Source: PVC group bacterium (lineage in GTDB: Bacteria > Verrucomicrobiota > Kiritimatiellia > CAIKKV01 > CAITUY01). Taken from it: a stretch of DNA of 64,000 bases. The translations under genes and the position numbers were made by a program. The stretch covers positions 80,094-144,093 of the forward strand of contig CAMBRF010000004.1 in NCBI GenBank assembly GCA_945870225.1, written 5' to 3'. Shown here one piece after another: positions 33,318 through 42,106 of this stretch; position 1 is the first letter of the stretch; the number at the start of each line of letters is the position of its first letter. The notes under the pieces are model-generated. The model did no database searches. It was not told where the DNA came from and saw only the letters and a list, made by a program, of their open reading frames with translations.

Positions 33318-35354
33318 TTAACCCTGTATCCGTTGACGCACAGCATTCAACAACGCATCCGCCCGGACCGGTTTACGCAGCAGACAATGTTCATTACCGT
33401 CGTTAAGTATGGCGTCCAGAGACTGCGGCGGCGTAAAACCTGTACAGAAGATGACTTTCGGCAGGGGCCAGTCGTTCTGGCGGCACAACTGTCCGATCTC
33501 CAGAAAGGCGTCACGTCCGTTACCCATCGGCATCTGCAGGTCCATGATGACTAATTCATGACGCCCCGCCTTGAAGGACTCCACCGCCTCCCGGCCATTC
33601 GAAGCCTGATCAATCACCGCATCCCTGAACTCGGAGAAAAGGATCATGCTGAACAACTTGCGGATCATCGGCTCATCATCAACGATCAGAATGCGGTGGC
33701 CCAACATTGGCGGGGGATCAGGAAGAACGCCCGATTTGGCAAGGTCGAGTTCCTTCCGGATTGTGGTCGCCACACTATCAATGGTCAGCGGCTTTCGCAG
33801 ATAGGAACCAGCCCCCATTTTCTGCGCCTTGGCAATATTTCGGGCCGCCTTGGAAAACCCGGAAATCAGGATGACCCGCTGACGGGGATTCAGCTTCTGC
33901 AGTTCGATAAACGTCTCCAGGCCATCCAGACCTGGCTCCATCACCATGTCCAGAACCACCAGATCGAATCGTTCCCCCCCCTCGCGGATCAGCTTGAGGC
34001 CTTCCTGCCCGCTGGTCACTCCGGTAACCGAATAGCCCAGCACCTTGATCAGACTGACCAGTACTTGAACCTGAAGTTCGTCATCATCCACAACGAGGAT
34101 GCGTTCCGTTCCGTGCGGTAGGCTTTCTCCCTGGACAGGGGGCAGGGCCTGCCGGGCAATCGGCAGATAGAGGAAAAAGTTAGTTCCTTTTCCTTCCGTA
34201 CTTTCAAAATCAACATACCCTTTGTGATCCCTCATGATCCCGTGGACAATGCTCAGGCCCAGTCCCGACCCCCGCTGCCTGGAACCCCGCTTGGTGGTGA
34301 AAAAGGGATCAAAAATCTTATCCTTAACGGCATCCGGTATGCCAGAACCCGAATCCATGATGCTGATCTTGACATATTCACCCACATTCACCACACCGTA
34401 CCGGGCCACCGGCTCATCCAGATAGATATTCTCGGTGCGGATCTTCACGGTCCCGCTCTCACCCATCGCATCAACGGCATTCTGGCAAAGGTTCTCGAAC
34501 ACCCGCCGCATTTGATCTTTGCTTCCCTTGACACCCAGAAGATTTCCCGCCAGATCAAGCTCGACGGTGATTCCGGCCGGCATCACCGTCTGCATAAGCC
34601 GGACCACCTGCTCAAGAAGATCGTTGACATTGAACATGTCCGCGCCAATCTGTCCGCGCCGGGCTAGTGAGAGCAATTGATGAGTCAGGCGGGTCATATC
34701 CCCGGTGGTCTTTTCCATGACGTCCAGATACTCCATCACCGTTTTGTTCGAGGGAACTTCACGGCGGATGAGTTCGGGATAGGCCAGCAGCGGGGTCAGC
34801 AGATTATTGAAGTCATGCGCAATCTGCCCCGCCAGCGTGCCTGCCATTTCGAGACGCTCCGCACGGGCCAGACGGGCATCCACAGCACCGGCGGAATCGA
34901 CCCCTCCCCCTGAACGGGAATCTCGCAGGACCAAACCAATGATCCAAACGCCGGGCTTTGACTGCGCGACATCCTGAACCATCACCTCGGACGGAAACAC
35001 CATGCCGTTTTTCCGGTAGCACAAGGCATCGAGAATCAGGCAATGTCCGGCGGTGGTCGCCTTGACAATCAAATCCAGCACGGGCTCATCCAGCCGACCG
35101 ATCAGGTCGGATACATTCCGGGACAGAAGGGAATCCTTGTCGTATTCCAAAAGGCGGACCACCTCCTCACTGGCGTCGAGAATGCGACCGCTGTGATCGG
35201 TGACCAGAAAGGCGTGGGCAGACGGAGCGCCTCCCCCTGCAGCCCGACCGATATCCCCCGCCCCGGAACTCCCGCACCCTGTCGTGAACACGTCCTGTTC
35301 TACGGGGCTTGAGGATCCGCTCCTGAGCAGATTAATGCGAATGATGTCTCCCAT
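33318..35354 (-). CDS. Hybrid sensor histidine kinase with PAS and two receiver domains
   Basis: The 678-residue protein has a PAS domain at about residues 40-150 (FLVTDHSGRILDASEEVVRLL), then a HisKA helix with the phospho-acceptor His in IAHDFNNLLTPLL. The HATPase domain has NLCQNAVDAM (N-box) and SGSGIPDAVKDKIFDPFFTTK. Two receiver domains follow: ILVVDDDELQV with Asp in DLVVLDMVMEPGLDG, and ILIVDDEPMIRK with Asp in ELVIMDLQMPMGNG. It has no membrane segment, so the signal is sensed inside the cell. No DNA-binding output domain is present, so the phosphate must be passed to a separate protein. Confidence 0.93.
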   Translation of the reverse strand: MGDIIRINLLRSGSSSPVEQDVFTTGCGSSGAGDIGRAAGGGAPSAHAFLVTDHSGRILDASEEVVRLLEYDKDSLLSRNVSDLIGRLDEPVLDLIVKATTAGHCLILDALCYRKNGMVFPSEVMVQDVAQSKPGVWIIGLVLRDSRSGGGVDSAGAVDARLARAERLEMAGTLAGQIAHDFNNLLTPLLAYPELIRREVPSNKTVMEYLDVMEKTTGDMTRLTHQLLSLARRGQIGADMFNVNDLLEQVVRLMQTVMPAGITVELDLAGNLLGVKGSKDQMRRVFENLCQNAVDAMGESGTVKIRTENIYLDEPVARYGVVNVGEYVKISIMDSGSGIPDAVKDKIFDPFFTTKRGSRQRGSGLGLSIVHGIMRDHKGYVDFESTEGKGTNFFLYLPIARQALPPVQGESLPHGTERILVVDDDELQVQVLVSLIKVLGYSVTGVTSGQEGLKLIREGGERFDLVVLDMVMEPGLDGLETFIELQKLNPRQRVILISGFSKAARNIAKAQKMGAGSYLRKPLTIDSVATTIRKELDLAKSGVLPDPPPMLGHRILIVDDEPMIRKLFSMILFSEFRDAVIDQASNGREAVESFKAGRHELVIMDLQMPMGNGRDAFLEIGQLCRQNDWPLPKVIFCTGFTPPQSLDAILNDGNEHCLLRKPVRADALLNAVRQRIQG

Positions 35355-35532
35355 TTCCGAACTCTCGACTCGTTGTGCCTAGTATTACGCAGGCATTTCG
35401 TGAAATCGGGTACATACGCCAACAACAATTGACACCCGCATAAGCTACACGAAGACATGCCCCGCTGCAATACCATATAAACTGGCGTTTTCGGTTTGTA
35501 ACACCGCAGGAAACTGCTACATTCCGGCTTCC

Positions 35533-36243
35533 ATGAACGAGACCAACCCTTTTGACTTCTGGTACGCCATCAACAATACAAGGATTGTGTTGCTGCCGAC
35601 CCGGCGGCTGGAAACCTTCGGCACAACGGCCGTGAACTACCATATGGTCAGCGCGCTGATGGATACGGTGAATAAAGTCCGCGTCCGCGAGGGACGTGTC
35701 CAGGCTCAGCGCCCCCAGATCATCACCCCGTCCTCGATGTCCTCCTCGCTTCTTGAGGGCTTTGGCAAGGAGGCCGAACGCTATGTTGAATGGCTTCAGG
35801 AGCATTCCCAGGATGTTAGGATGCTCCAGTATGGATTTGTTATCAGCAAACAGGAAGTCAGCGAACAGGTGATCACCGATACCCTCGCCGCCGTGGTGGA
35901 ACGCGTGGAAGAGGATGTCCGCAAAAAGGACGACCCGCTCGCCGCTGTACTGGTCGGTGTGGACGCCCCCTGGGAAGTGAGCCTCCTGCGCATGATGGTG
36001 GAGGTCAGCGGGAGGTCGTTCCCGGGCAATGTCCGCGAGTTGGAACGTCATAACCTGTTTGCCTCTGACAAAGGAGCCTCCCCGTCGGTGCGGCAGGAGA
36101 TTGACAGCGGCTTCATCGCGGCCAGTCAGAATCCGGCTCTGATCGCCCCCCTCGGAAAGAAGTTGCAGCAACAAGGTCTTTTTTCAGAGTATGAGGATCG
36201 TTTCTTCGCGCTGGTCAAGGCCAACCGCGCCAAGCGCACCTAG
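35533..36243 (+). CDS. Conserved-looking protein of unknown function
   Basis: The 236-residue protein begins TNPFDFWYAINNTRIVLLP. It has no signal peptide or strong membrane segment and is rich in Glu, Arg and Val with long predicted helices (ERYVEWLQEHSQDVRML and TLAAVVERVEEDVRKKDDP). I recognise no domain. The coding pattern is strong and the frame runs 178 bases from the divergent histidine kinase, which suggests a shared regulatory region. The C-terminus ends LVKANRAKRT. It is followed by leuC within 40 bases on the same strand, so it may be in the same transcript. Confidence 0.7.
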   Translation: MNETNPFDFWYAINNTRIVLLPTRRLETFGTTAVNYHMVSALMDTVNKVRVREGRVQAQRPQIITPSSMSSSLLEGFGKEAERYVEWLQEHSQDVRMLQYGFVISKQEVSEQVITDTLAAVVERVEEDVRKKDDPLAAVLVGVDAPWEVSLLRMMVEVSGRSFPGNVRELERHNLFASDKGASPSVRQEIDSGFIAASQNPALIAPLGKKLQQQGLFSEYEDRFFALVKANRAKRT

Positions 36244-36282
36244 CACACGGCCCCGGACCCGTTCCGGTTGAGGGTAAAAATT

Positions 36283-37581
36283 ATGACGATGACAGTTACG
36301 GAAAAAATTCTGGCTAAAGCGGCCGGCATGCGGCACGTTCAACCCGGTGACAACATCTGGGTTGGCGTCGATATCCTGCTCACCCACGACGTCTGCGGCC
36401 CGGGCACCATCGGCGTCTTCGAGCGCGAATTTGGCGCCAAGGCCAGGGTCTGGAACCGGGATAAGGTCGTCATTATTCCCGACCATTATATTTTCACGGC
36501 CGACGAAAAGGCGCACCGTAACGTGGATACCCTTCGCACGTTTGTAAAGGAACAGGGATTGCCGAACTTCTATGACCCGGGGACCCCTTCCTACAAGGGC
36601 GTCTGCCATGTGGCGCTCCCCGAGGGCGGGCATGTCAGACCCGGTGAAGTGATCTTCGGGACCGATTCGCACACCTGCACGCACGGCGCGCTGGGCGCCT
36701 TCGCTTCCGGCATCGGCAATACCGACGCCGGGTTCATCCTGGGCACCGGCAAACTTCTGATCAAGGTTCCCAAGACGATGCGTTTCCGGGTCAATGGGGT
36801 GGTCCCCGATTACGTGATGGCCAAGGATATTATTCTTCGCATCATCGGTGACATCGGCTTCGACGGGGCCAGCTACTGTGCCATGGAGTTCACCGGTCCG
36901 GCCATCCACCAGCTTTCCATCGAGGAACGGATGACCATCTGCAATATGGCCATTGAGGCCGGCGGCAAAAACGGGATCATCGAGGCGGATGAGAAGACCT
37001 TCGCCTATGTCCGCGCCCGCACGGATAAACCCTTTGAGGCGGTTTACGGGGACCCGGATGCCCACGTCGAGTCCGAGCGCGTGTATGATGCCGCCACACT
37101 GGAACCCTGCGTGGCGGAACCGCACGTCCCCAGCAATTACGCCCTCTGCCGCGAACGCACGGACGTTCAGCTTGACCGGGCCTACATCGGGTCCTGTACC
37201 GGCGGCAAGATTACCGACTTTATCGCCGCCGCAAGGCTGCTGAACGGTCACACGGTGCGCATTCCGACCTTCCTCGTCCCCGCCACGGCCGAAGTGGCCG
37301 AGGCGTTGTTCACGGAGCAGGTGGGCGGCAAGTCGCTGGTGCAGCTTTTCGCGGACGCCGGCTGCGAGGAGATCGCCCCGCCGTCGTGCGCCGCCTGTCT
37401 CGGCGGGCCCCTGGATACCTACGGCAGAACCCATGGAAACGAGGCGGTGATCAGCACCACCAACCGGAACTTCCTGGGCCGCATGGGTTCCAAACAGTCC
37501 CGCATCTATCTGGCGTCACCTCTGAGCGTCGCCGCCTCGGCGATCACCGGCCACATCACTGATCCCCGTGAATTCATGTAA
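36283..37581 (+). CDS. leuC: Aconitase-family large subunit, LeuC-like
   Basis: The 432-residue protein has the LeuC-type catalytic core. Iron-sulfur cysteines lie in YIGSCTGGKITDF and PPSCAACLGGPLD. The HxxD region is FGTDSHTCTHGALGAF. It pairs with the small subunit encoded 14 bases downstream. The usual reaction is isomerisation of 2-isopropylmalate in leucine synthesis, but the two-subunit group also includes homoaconitase and citramalate-pathway enzymes. ATG at 36283 follows GAGGG by 8 bases. No leuA or leuB is adjacent, so the substrate is not settled. Confidence 0.88.
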   Translation: MTMTVTEKILAKAAGMRHVQPGDNIWVGVDILLTHDVCGPGTIGVFEREFGAKARVWNRDKVVIIPDHYIFTADEKAHRNVDTLRTFVKEQGLPNFYDPGTPSYKGVCHVALPEGGHVRPGEVIFGTDSHTCTHGALGAFASGIGNTDAGFILGTGKLLIKVPKTMRFRVNGVVPDYVMAKDIILRIIGDIGFDGASYCAMEFTGPAIHQLSIEERMTICNMAIEAGGKNGIIEADEKTFAYVRARTDKPFEAVYGDPDAHVESERVYDAATLEPCVAEPHVPSNYALCRERTDVQLDRAYIGSCTGGKITDFIAAARLLNGHTVRIPTFLVPATAEVAEALFTEQVGGKSLVQLFADAGCEEIAPPSCAACLGGPLDTYGRTHGNEAVISTTNRNFLGRMGSKQSRIYLASPLSVAASAITGHITDPREFM

Positions 37582-37595
37582 GCAGGGAAATTGAA

Positions 37596-38132
37596 ATGAA
37601 AACGATTCTTGGCAAAGTCTACGTGGTTCGGGACGACATCGACACGGACCAGATTATTCCGGCCCAGTATCTGAACCTGGTGCCGACTATTCCGGAGGAA
37701 TACATCAAACTCGGCTCCTACGCCCTGTGCGGCCTGCCGGACGGCTACCCGCCCTTTGTCGCGCAAGGAGCCACCCGGTCGGATTATGCCCTGGTGATAG
37801 CCGGCCGCAATTTCGGTTGCGGTTCCTCGCGGGAGCATGCCCCGATCGCACTCGGGGCGGCAGGCATCAAGGCTGTTGTGGCGGAATCGTACGCACGGAT
37901 CTTTTTCAGGAATGCCATCTCGACCGGGGAATTGTATCCCTTCGAAACCCCGCAACGACTCTGCGATCTTTTCAAGACGGGCGATGAAGTCGAAATCGAT
38001 ATCGACGGGGCCCGGATCACCCGTGTCCAAACAGGGGAGCACTACCGCCTGAAGGAACTTGGCGCCGTGGCACCGGTGGTGGAAGCGGGCGGCATTTTCG
38101 CCTATGCCCGGAAATCCGGCATCATCTCCTGA
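37596..38132 (+). CDS. leuD: Aconitase-family small subunit, LeuD-like
   Basis: The 178-residue swivel-domain subunit has the substrate-binding loop DDIDTDQIIPAQYLNLV and the motif NFGCGSSREHAPIAL, with AVVAESYARIFFRNA following. These match LeuD-type small subunits. In this family the loop after the YL pair helps set substrate choice. Here it reads YLNL, which I cannot map to a substrate with confidence. It is followed by parA 10 bases downstream. Confidence 0.9.
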   Translation: MKTILGKVYVVRDDIDTDQIIPAQYLNLVPTIPEEYIKLGSYALCGLPDGYPPFVAQGATRSDYALVIAGRNFGCGSSREHAPIALGAAGIKAVVAESYARIFFRNAISTGELYPFETPQRLCDLFKTGDEVEIDIDGARITRVQTGEHYRLKELGAVAPVVEAGGIFAYARKSGIIS

Positions 38133-38142
38133 TCTCCTCATC

Positions 38143-39009
38143 ATGCAGAATTACGTCATAGCATTGGCCAATCAAAAAGGCGGAGTGGGCAAGACCACCA
38201 CCGCCATCAACCTCGCCGCCTGCCTTGCCGAGCGCCGACAACGGGTCCTCCTGATCGATCTCGACCCTCAGGCCAACGCGACGAGCGGACTGGGCCTTGC
38301 CCCCCAACCCGGTAACAGCATGTATGAAGTGCTGCTGGGGCATGGGAAACTGGCCGACAAGATCCAGGCCACGCGCATGGAGCGCCTGTCCATCGTGCCC
38401 TCGGAAGTTGATCTGGCCGGCGCGGAAATCGACATCGCCCGGGTCGACCGGTACCTGCACCGTTTCAAGGAATCCCTGGATCCGCTGCTCGCCCTGAAAC
38501 AGTTCGACTACGTTCTGGTCGACTGCCCCCCTTCCCTCGGCATTCTCACCATGAATGTCCTGACCGCCGTCCAGTCCGTCTTAATCCCCCTTCAATGCGA
38601 ATATTATGCACTGGAGGGTTTGAGTGTGATGACGCGCCTGATCAATCAGGTCAAACAATCAGGCGCCAATCCCGACCTGGAACTGGAAGGGATCGTGATG
38701 ACCATGTATGATCCACGCACCAACCTCGCCCAACAGGTTGCCAGCGAGGTTCGCCAGCACTTTGGCGACAAGGTCTATGATACCATGATTCCCCGCAACA
38801 TCCGCATCAGCGAAGCCCCCAGTCATGGCCTGCCGGTGGTGATGTACGATGAAAAATCAACCGGAGCCGAGTCCTACCGGCTGTTTGCGAAGGAATTCCT
38901 GAAGCGGTGCAAAACCAGGGATGAGGCGCCGGCCCCGACCGTGACGGCGGCGCCCCCTAGCGCCGCTCAGACTCCAGCCGAAGGCGCTTCAACTGGCCTG
39001 CCAGGCTGA
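38143..39009 (+). CDS. parA: ParA/Soj family ATPase
   Basis: The 288-residue ATPase has a deviant Walker A (NQKGGVGKTTTAINLA), Walker A-prime (LLIDLDPQANATSGL), Walker B (DYVLVDCPPSLGILT) and the VMTMYDPRTNLAQQV region. These are the marks of chromosome-segregation ParA. The C-terminus is an extra proline-alanine tail (APTVTAAPPSAAQTPAEG). No parB or ori-like parS site is seen nearby, so the partner must be elsewhere. It ends within the 3-prime end of the convergent def gene, a 53-base overlap. Confidence 0.9.
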   Translation: MQNYVIALANQKGGVGKTTTAINLAACLAERRQRVLLIDLDPQANATSGLGLAPQPGNSMYEVLLGHGKLADKIQATRMERLSIVPSEVDLAGAEIDIARVDRYLHRFKESLDPLLALKQFDYVLVDCPPSLGILTMNVLTAVQSVLIPLQCEYYALEGLSVMTRLINQVKQSGANPDLELEGIVMTMYDPRTNLAQQVASEVRQHFGDKVYDTMIPRNIRISEAPSHGLPVVMYDEKSTGAESYRLFAKEFLKRCKTRDEAPAPTVTAAPPSAAQTPAEGASTGLPG

Positions 39010-39508
39010 TTTTCTTCACCGCCGACATGCGGTCGACGAGCAGGACGCCGTCCAGGTGATCAAGTTCATGCTGCACCGCCCGCGCCAGCAGTCCGCGACA
39101 GTGCAGAGTCTGCGGCACACCCTTCCAATCCACAAAGGATACGGTGACCTCCAGGGCCCGCTGCACACCGGTGTGAATGCCGGGAAAGCTCAGGCACCCC
39201 TCGTCCCGCCGTTCCTGCGAACTGCCCCGCTCGACGATGCGCGGGTTGAACATGATCAGAGGCATCGGGATATCCGGATTACTGCGGGGGCCACCCTCCT
39301 GCTCCACATCCAGCTCAACGGGCACATCGATGACACACAGCGCAACGGTTTTCCCGACCTGTTGCGCGGCCAACCCCACGCCCTCCGCCCCATACATGGT
39401 CTCCATCATGTCATCCACCAACCGCTTATGGTCGGCCGTAACACTCTGGACCGGTGCCGCCTTGACGCGAAGCACCGGGGCGCCAAACGTCACAATCTCA
39501 AACTTCAT
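38957..39508 (-). CDS. def: Peptide deformylase
   Basis: The 183-residue metalloprotease removes the N-terminal formyl group from new proteins. The three diagnostic motifs are GVGLAAQQVG, EGCLSFPGI (with the metal Cys) and QHELDHLDGVL (with HExxH). The ATG at 39508 lies inside the 3-prime end of the upstream citrate-synthase-like gene, with an 11-base overlap. The 3-prime end overlaps parA on the other strand by 53 bases. Length and motifs are standard. Confidence 0.96.
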   Translation of the reverse strand: MKFEIVTFGAPVLRVKAAPVQSVTADHKRLVDDMMETMYGAEGVGLAAQQVGKTVALCVIDVPVELDVEQEGGPRSNPDIPMPLIMFNPRIVERGSSQERRDEGCLSFPGIHTGVQRALEVTVSFVDWKGVPQTLHCRGLLARAVQHELDHLDGVLLVDRMSAVKKISLAGQLKRLRLESERR

Positions 39509-40898
39509 AACCGTTCTCTTTGAGCCAGGAGGCAAGGTGGGTCTTCGCCTGAACCACAAGCTCTTCATCCGCAATGGCGGTTGTGCGACCCGCATCATAT
39601 TGCGTCATCATCCACTCGTAGATCTTCTGAACGCCCTCATCATTCTTGCTGATCGGCGTCTTGGCTTTCTTGAAATACTTCTTCACCCACAGGGCCACGC
39701 CCGCCTGACCGCTCTTGTCGGTCACCGCCAGCTCAACCGGACGGTTCAACAACTTCTCCGTGTTGAACACGTTGTAGATTTCCTCATTCTTCAAGAGCCC
39801 GTCGGCATGGATACCGGCGCGCGTGGTATTGAAACTCCGCCCGATCAGGGGCTGGTTGGTCGGAATCTGGACGTTCAACTCATTCTCGAAATAATCGGCG
39901 ATCTCCGTGATGACGGTCGTGTCCACGCCACAGTCATTACCGCGCAGTTGCAGATAGTTGACGACCATGCCCTCAACCGGCGGATTCCCGGTGCGCTCAC
40001 CGATCCCCAGCAAGGTTCCGTTGGCGGCCGAACAACCGTACAACCAGGCACTCACGGCATTGGCCGTCACCAGATAGAGATCGTTGTGACCATGCCATTC
40101 CAGCCACTCACTGGGAAACCCTGCATAATACTGAAGCCCGTAAATCAAGCCGGGCACGGAACGCGGCATGGCGCACCCCGGATAGGGAACCCCAAGCCCC
40201 ATCGTGTCACAGATCCGGATCTTGATAACTGACTTGCTTTCCTCGGCGAGCTTCATCAACTCATGCGCAAAGGGCACCACAAACCCGTAATAGTCTGCCC
40301 GCGTGGCATCCTCGAAATGGCACCGCGGCGTAATCCCCACATCCAACGCCTCCCGGACCACGCGCAGGTACTCCCGCAGGGCCTGCCGCCGCGTCATCTT
40401 GAGTTTGAGATAGATGTGATAATCGGAACAGGACGTCAGAATGCCGGTCTCCTTGAGTCCCATCTTCTTGGCGAGTTCCAGATCCTTCCGTCGCGCCCGC
40501 ACCCATCCCGTCACCTCGGGAAACTTATACCCCAGCGCCTGGATCTCCTCGACCGCCTTCTGGTCCTTCTTGGTGTACAGGAAAAATTCACACTGGCGGA
40601 TCAATCCCTTGGGGCCGCCCAGCCGGTGCAGCATCTTATAGATGTCCACGACCTGCTTCACCGTATAGGGAGGCATGGCTTGCTGGCCATCCCGGAAGGT
40701 TGTATCGGTGATCCAGATATCCTTCGGCATCTTCATCGGCACAAGCCGGTGATTGAAGCCGATGCGGGGCACTTCATCGTACGGGAAGGTATTGCGGAAC
40801 AATACGGGTTCCCGCGGATTCTCCAGATGTGTCGTATACGAATCGGAATCGAATGTGTTGTAGCCAGGATTATATTTCATCTCAAACATGTTCGCCAC
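39498..40898 (-). CDS. Re-citrate-synthase-like DRE-TIM metallolyase (2-isopropylmalate-synthase family)
   Basis: The 466-residue protein is of the DRE-TIM/HMGL barrel superfamily. The DRE-type motif is in ITDTTFRDGQQA, and the metal ligand H-x-H is in LEWHGHNDLY. GERTGNPPVEG is followed by a C-terminal extension with AGIHADGLLKNEE. As I recall the families, the 460-residue length, the block SCSDYHIYLKLKMTRRQAL and the CDTMGLGVPYPG pattern resemble the Re-citrate synthase group of anaerobes more than classical LeuA of about 510 residues, which has a regulatory domain. If so, it would make citrate from acetyl-CoA and oxaloacetate. A 2-isopropylmalate, citramalate or homocitrate synthase function remains possible. 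Confidence 0.7.
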   Translation of the reverse strand: MANMFEMKYNPGYNTFDSDSYTTHLENPREPVLFRNTFPYDEVPRIGFNHRLVPMKMPKDIWITDTTFRDGQQAMPPYTVKQVVDIYKMLHRLGGPKGLIRQCEFFLYTKKDQKAVEEIQALGYKFPEVTGWVRARRKDLELAKKMGLKETGILTSCSDYHIYLKLKMTRRQALREYLRVVREALDVGITPRCHFEDATRADYYGFVVPFAHELMKLAEESKSVIKIRICDTMGLGVPYPGCAMPRSVPGLIYGLQYYAGFPSEWLEWHGHNDLYLVTANAVSAWLYGCSAANGTLLGIGERTGNPPVEGMVVNYLQLRGNDCGVDTTVITEIADYFENELNVQIPTNQPLIGRSFNTTRAGIHADGLLKNEEIYNVFNTEKLLNRPVELAVTDKSGQAGVALWVKKYFKKAKTPISKNDEGVQKIYEWMMTQYDAGRTTAIADEELVVQAKTHLASWLKENGYEV

Positions 40899-41090
40899 CC
40901 ACCTGCGAGTTGACCCCCACCTCGTTCGCCCAAACTGTTGACTTCATAATTTATAGCATTATTCCTCTCATTTCAACTGACAACGAACTGAAAATGAAAA
41001 ATAGCGACTCCCCTCATCGTCGAGTTGACAACACCCCCTCTCATCTTCAATATTAACAATCAGCGATAACCCTTCAGGAAGACCACGTTT

Positions 41091-41474
41091 ATGGACAGAA
41101 CCATCGTTAACACCGCCAACGCTCCGAGCGCTATCGGCCCCTATTCCCAGGCGATTTCAGCCGGCGACCTTGTCTTCTGCTCCGGCCAACTGGGGCTCGA
41201 TCCGGTTTCAGGCCAGCTGGTGCCCGGGGGCACCGCCGCCGAGGCCGGGCAGGCCCTGCGTAATCTTTCTTCCGTCCTCGATGCCGCCGGTTCATCCCTG
41301 GCCAAGGTCCTGAAAACCACCCTATTCGTGACCAATCTGAGTGACTTTTCGAGCCTGAACGAGGTCTATGGCACCTTCTTCACCCAACATCCGCCTGCCC
41401 GGTCAACCGTCCAGGTTGCCGCGCTCCCCCGCGGTGCCTGCGTGGAAATCGAAGCCATAGCCACCCTTCTATGA
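41091..41474 (+). CDS. ridA: RidA family enamine/imine deaminase
   Basis: The 127-residue protein has the YjgF/RidA features NAPSAIGPYSQAISAGDLVFCSGQ, LGLDPVSGQLVPGG and a C-terminal arginine in HPPARSTVQVAALPRGACVEIEAIA (here ARSTVQVAALPRGACVEIEA). RidA hydrolyses reactive 2-aminoacrylate and similar enamines made by pyridoxal-phosphate enzymes. It is divergent from the citrate-synthase-like gene, with a 192-base AT-rich gap between them. The next gene is 67 bases away on the same strand. Confidence 0.95.
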   Translation: MDRTIVNTANAPSAIGPYSQAISAGDLVFCSGQLGLDPVSGQLVPGGTAAEAGQALRNLSSVLDAAGSSLAKVLKTTLFVTNLSDFSSLNEVYGTFFTQHPPARSTVQVAALPRGACVEIEAIATLL

Positions 41475-41541
41475 GAATTCGATCCGGCAAGACCCCTGTA
41501 GGCTGTCTCGCAGAAACAACATGGCCAGGAAAGGAGTGGAT

Positions 41542-42075
41542 ATGCGTCGAGTGCTAATGGGTGCATGGGTTGGCTTCTTCGTGAGCATTCTCGGACTGCA
41601 GGCAAATGAACCCGTTCTGGATTCAGCCGGATTGCGGACCGGCCTCTCCACCCACCGACCCTGCGATCGCTTCTACCAGACTGAGCTCTACGGGGTCCGC
41701 CATCTGCCCTGGACCGCTGAACTGACGCCCCGATGGACCCTCCAGCCCCGTCTGGAAATGACAGCGGGAGTCATGCGGGGACGCGACGAGACCGGCTGGA
41801 TCGGCTCGCTGGGCCCCGGCATGGCGCTCACGCGCAAGGATCAGCCTTTCAGTCTCGTGGCCGGGTGCCGCCCCACCCTGATGGATCGCCAGACGTTCGG
41901 CAACAAGCCCCTGGGCTCGACTATCCAGTTTACCAGCCACATCGGCGGAGCCGTGAAATTAAGCCCGCGCCTCGAAATGGATGTCCGGTTCCAACACATG
42001 TCCAACGCCGGAATCAATGCGGACCATAACCCGGGACTTAACCACTTTATGTTTTCGATGGGTTACCTTTTTTAG
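41542..42075 (+). CDS. PagL-like lipid A 3-O-deacylase
   Basis: The 177-residue outer-membrane protein starts with a signal peptide (MRRVLMGAWVGFFVSILGLQA). Its C-terminus is PagL-like: VRFQHMSNAGINADHNPGLN followed by HFMFSMGYLF, with the catalytic His and Ser in H-M-S-N-A and a final aromatic residue for outer-membrane assembly. PagL removes the 3-position acyl chain of lipid A. The ATG at 41542 follows AAAGGAG by 5 bases, a strong site. It opens the envelope cluster and is followed within 31 bases by asnB. Confidence 0.85.
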   Translation: MRRVLMGAWVGFFVSILGLQANEPVLDSAGLRTGLSTHRPCDRFYQTELYGVRHLPWTAELTPRWTLQPRLEMTAGVMRGRDETGWIGSLGPGMALTRKDQPFSLVAGCRPTLMDRQTFGNKPLGSTIQFTSHIGGAVKLSPRLEMDVRFQHMSNAGINADHNPGLNHFMFSMGYLF

Positions 42076-42106
42076 CGGACCGTGATTGACGGAGGATCGA
42101 CAAACC

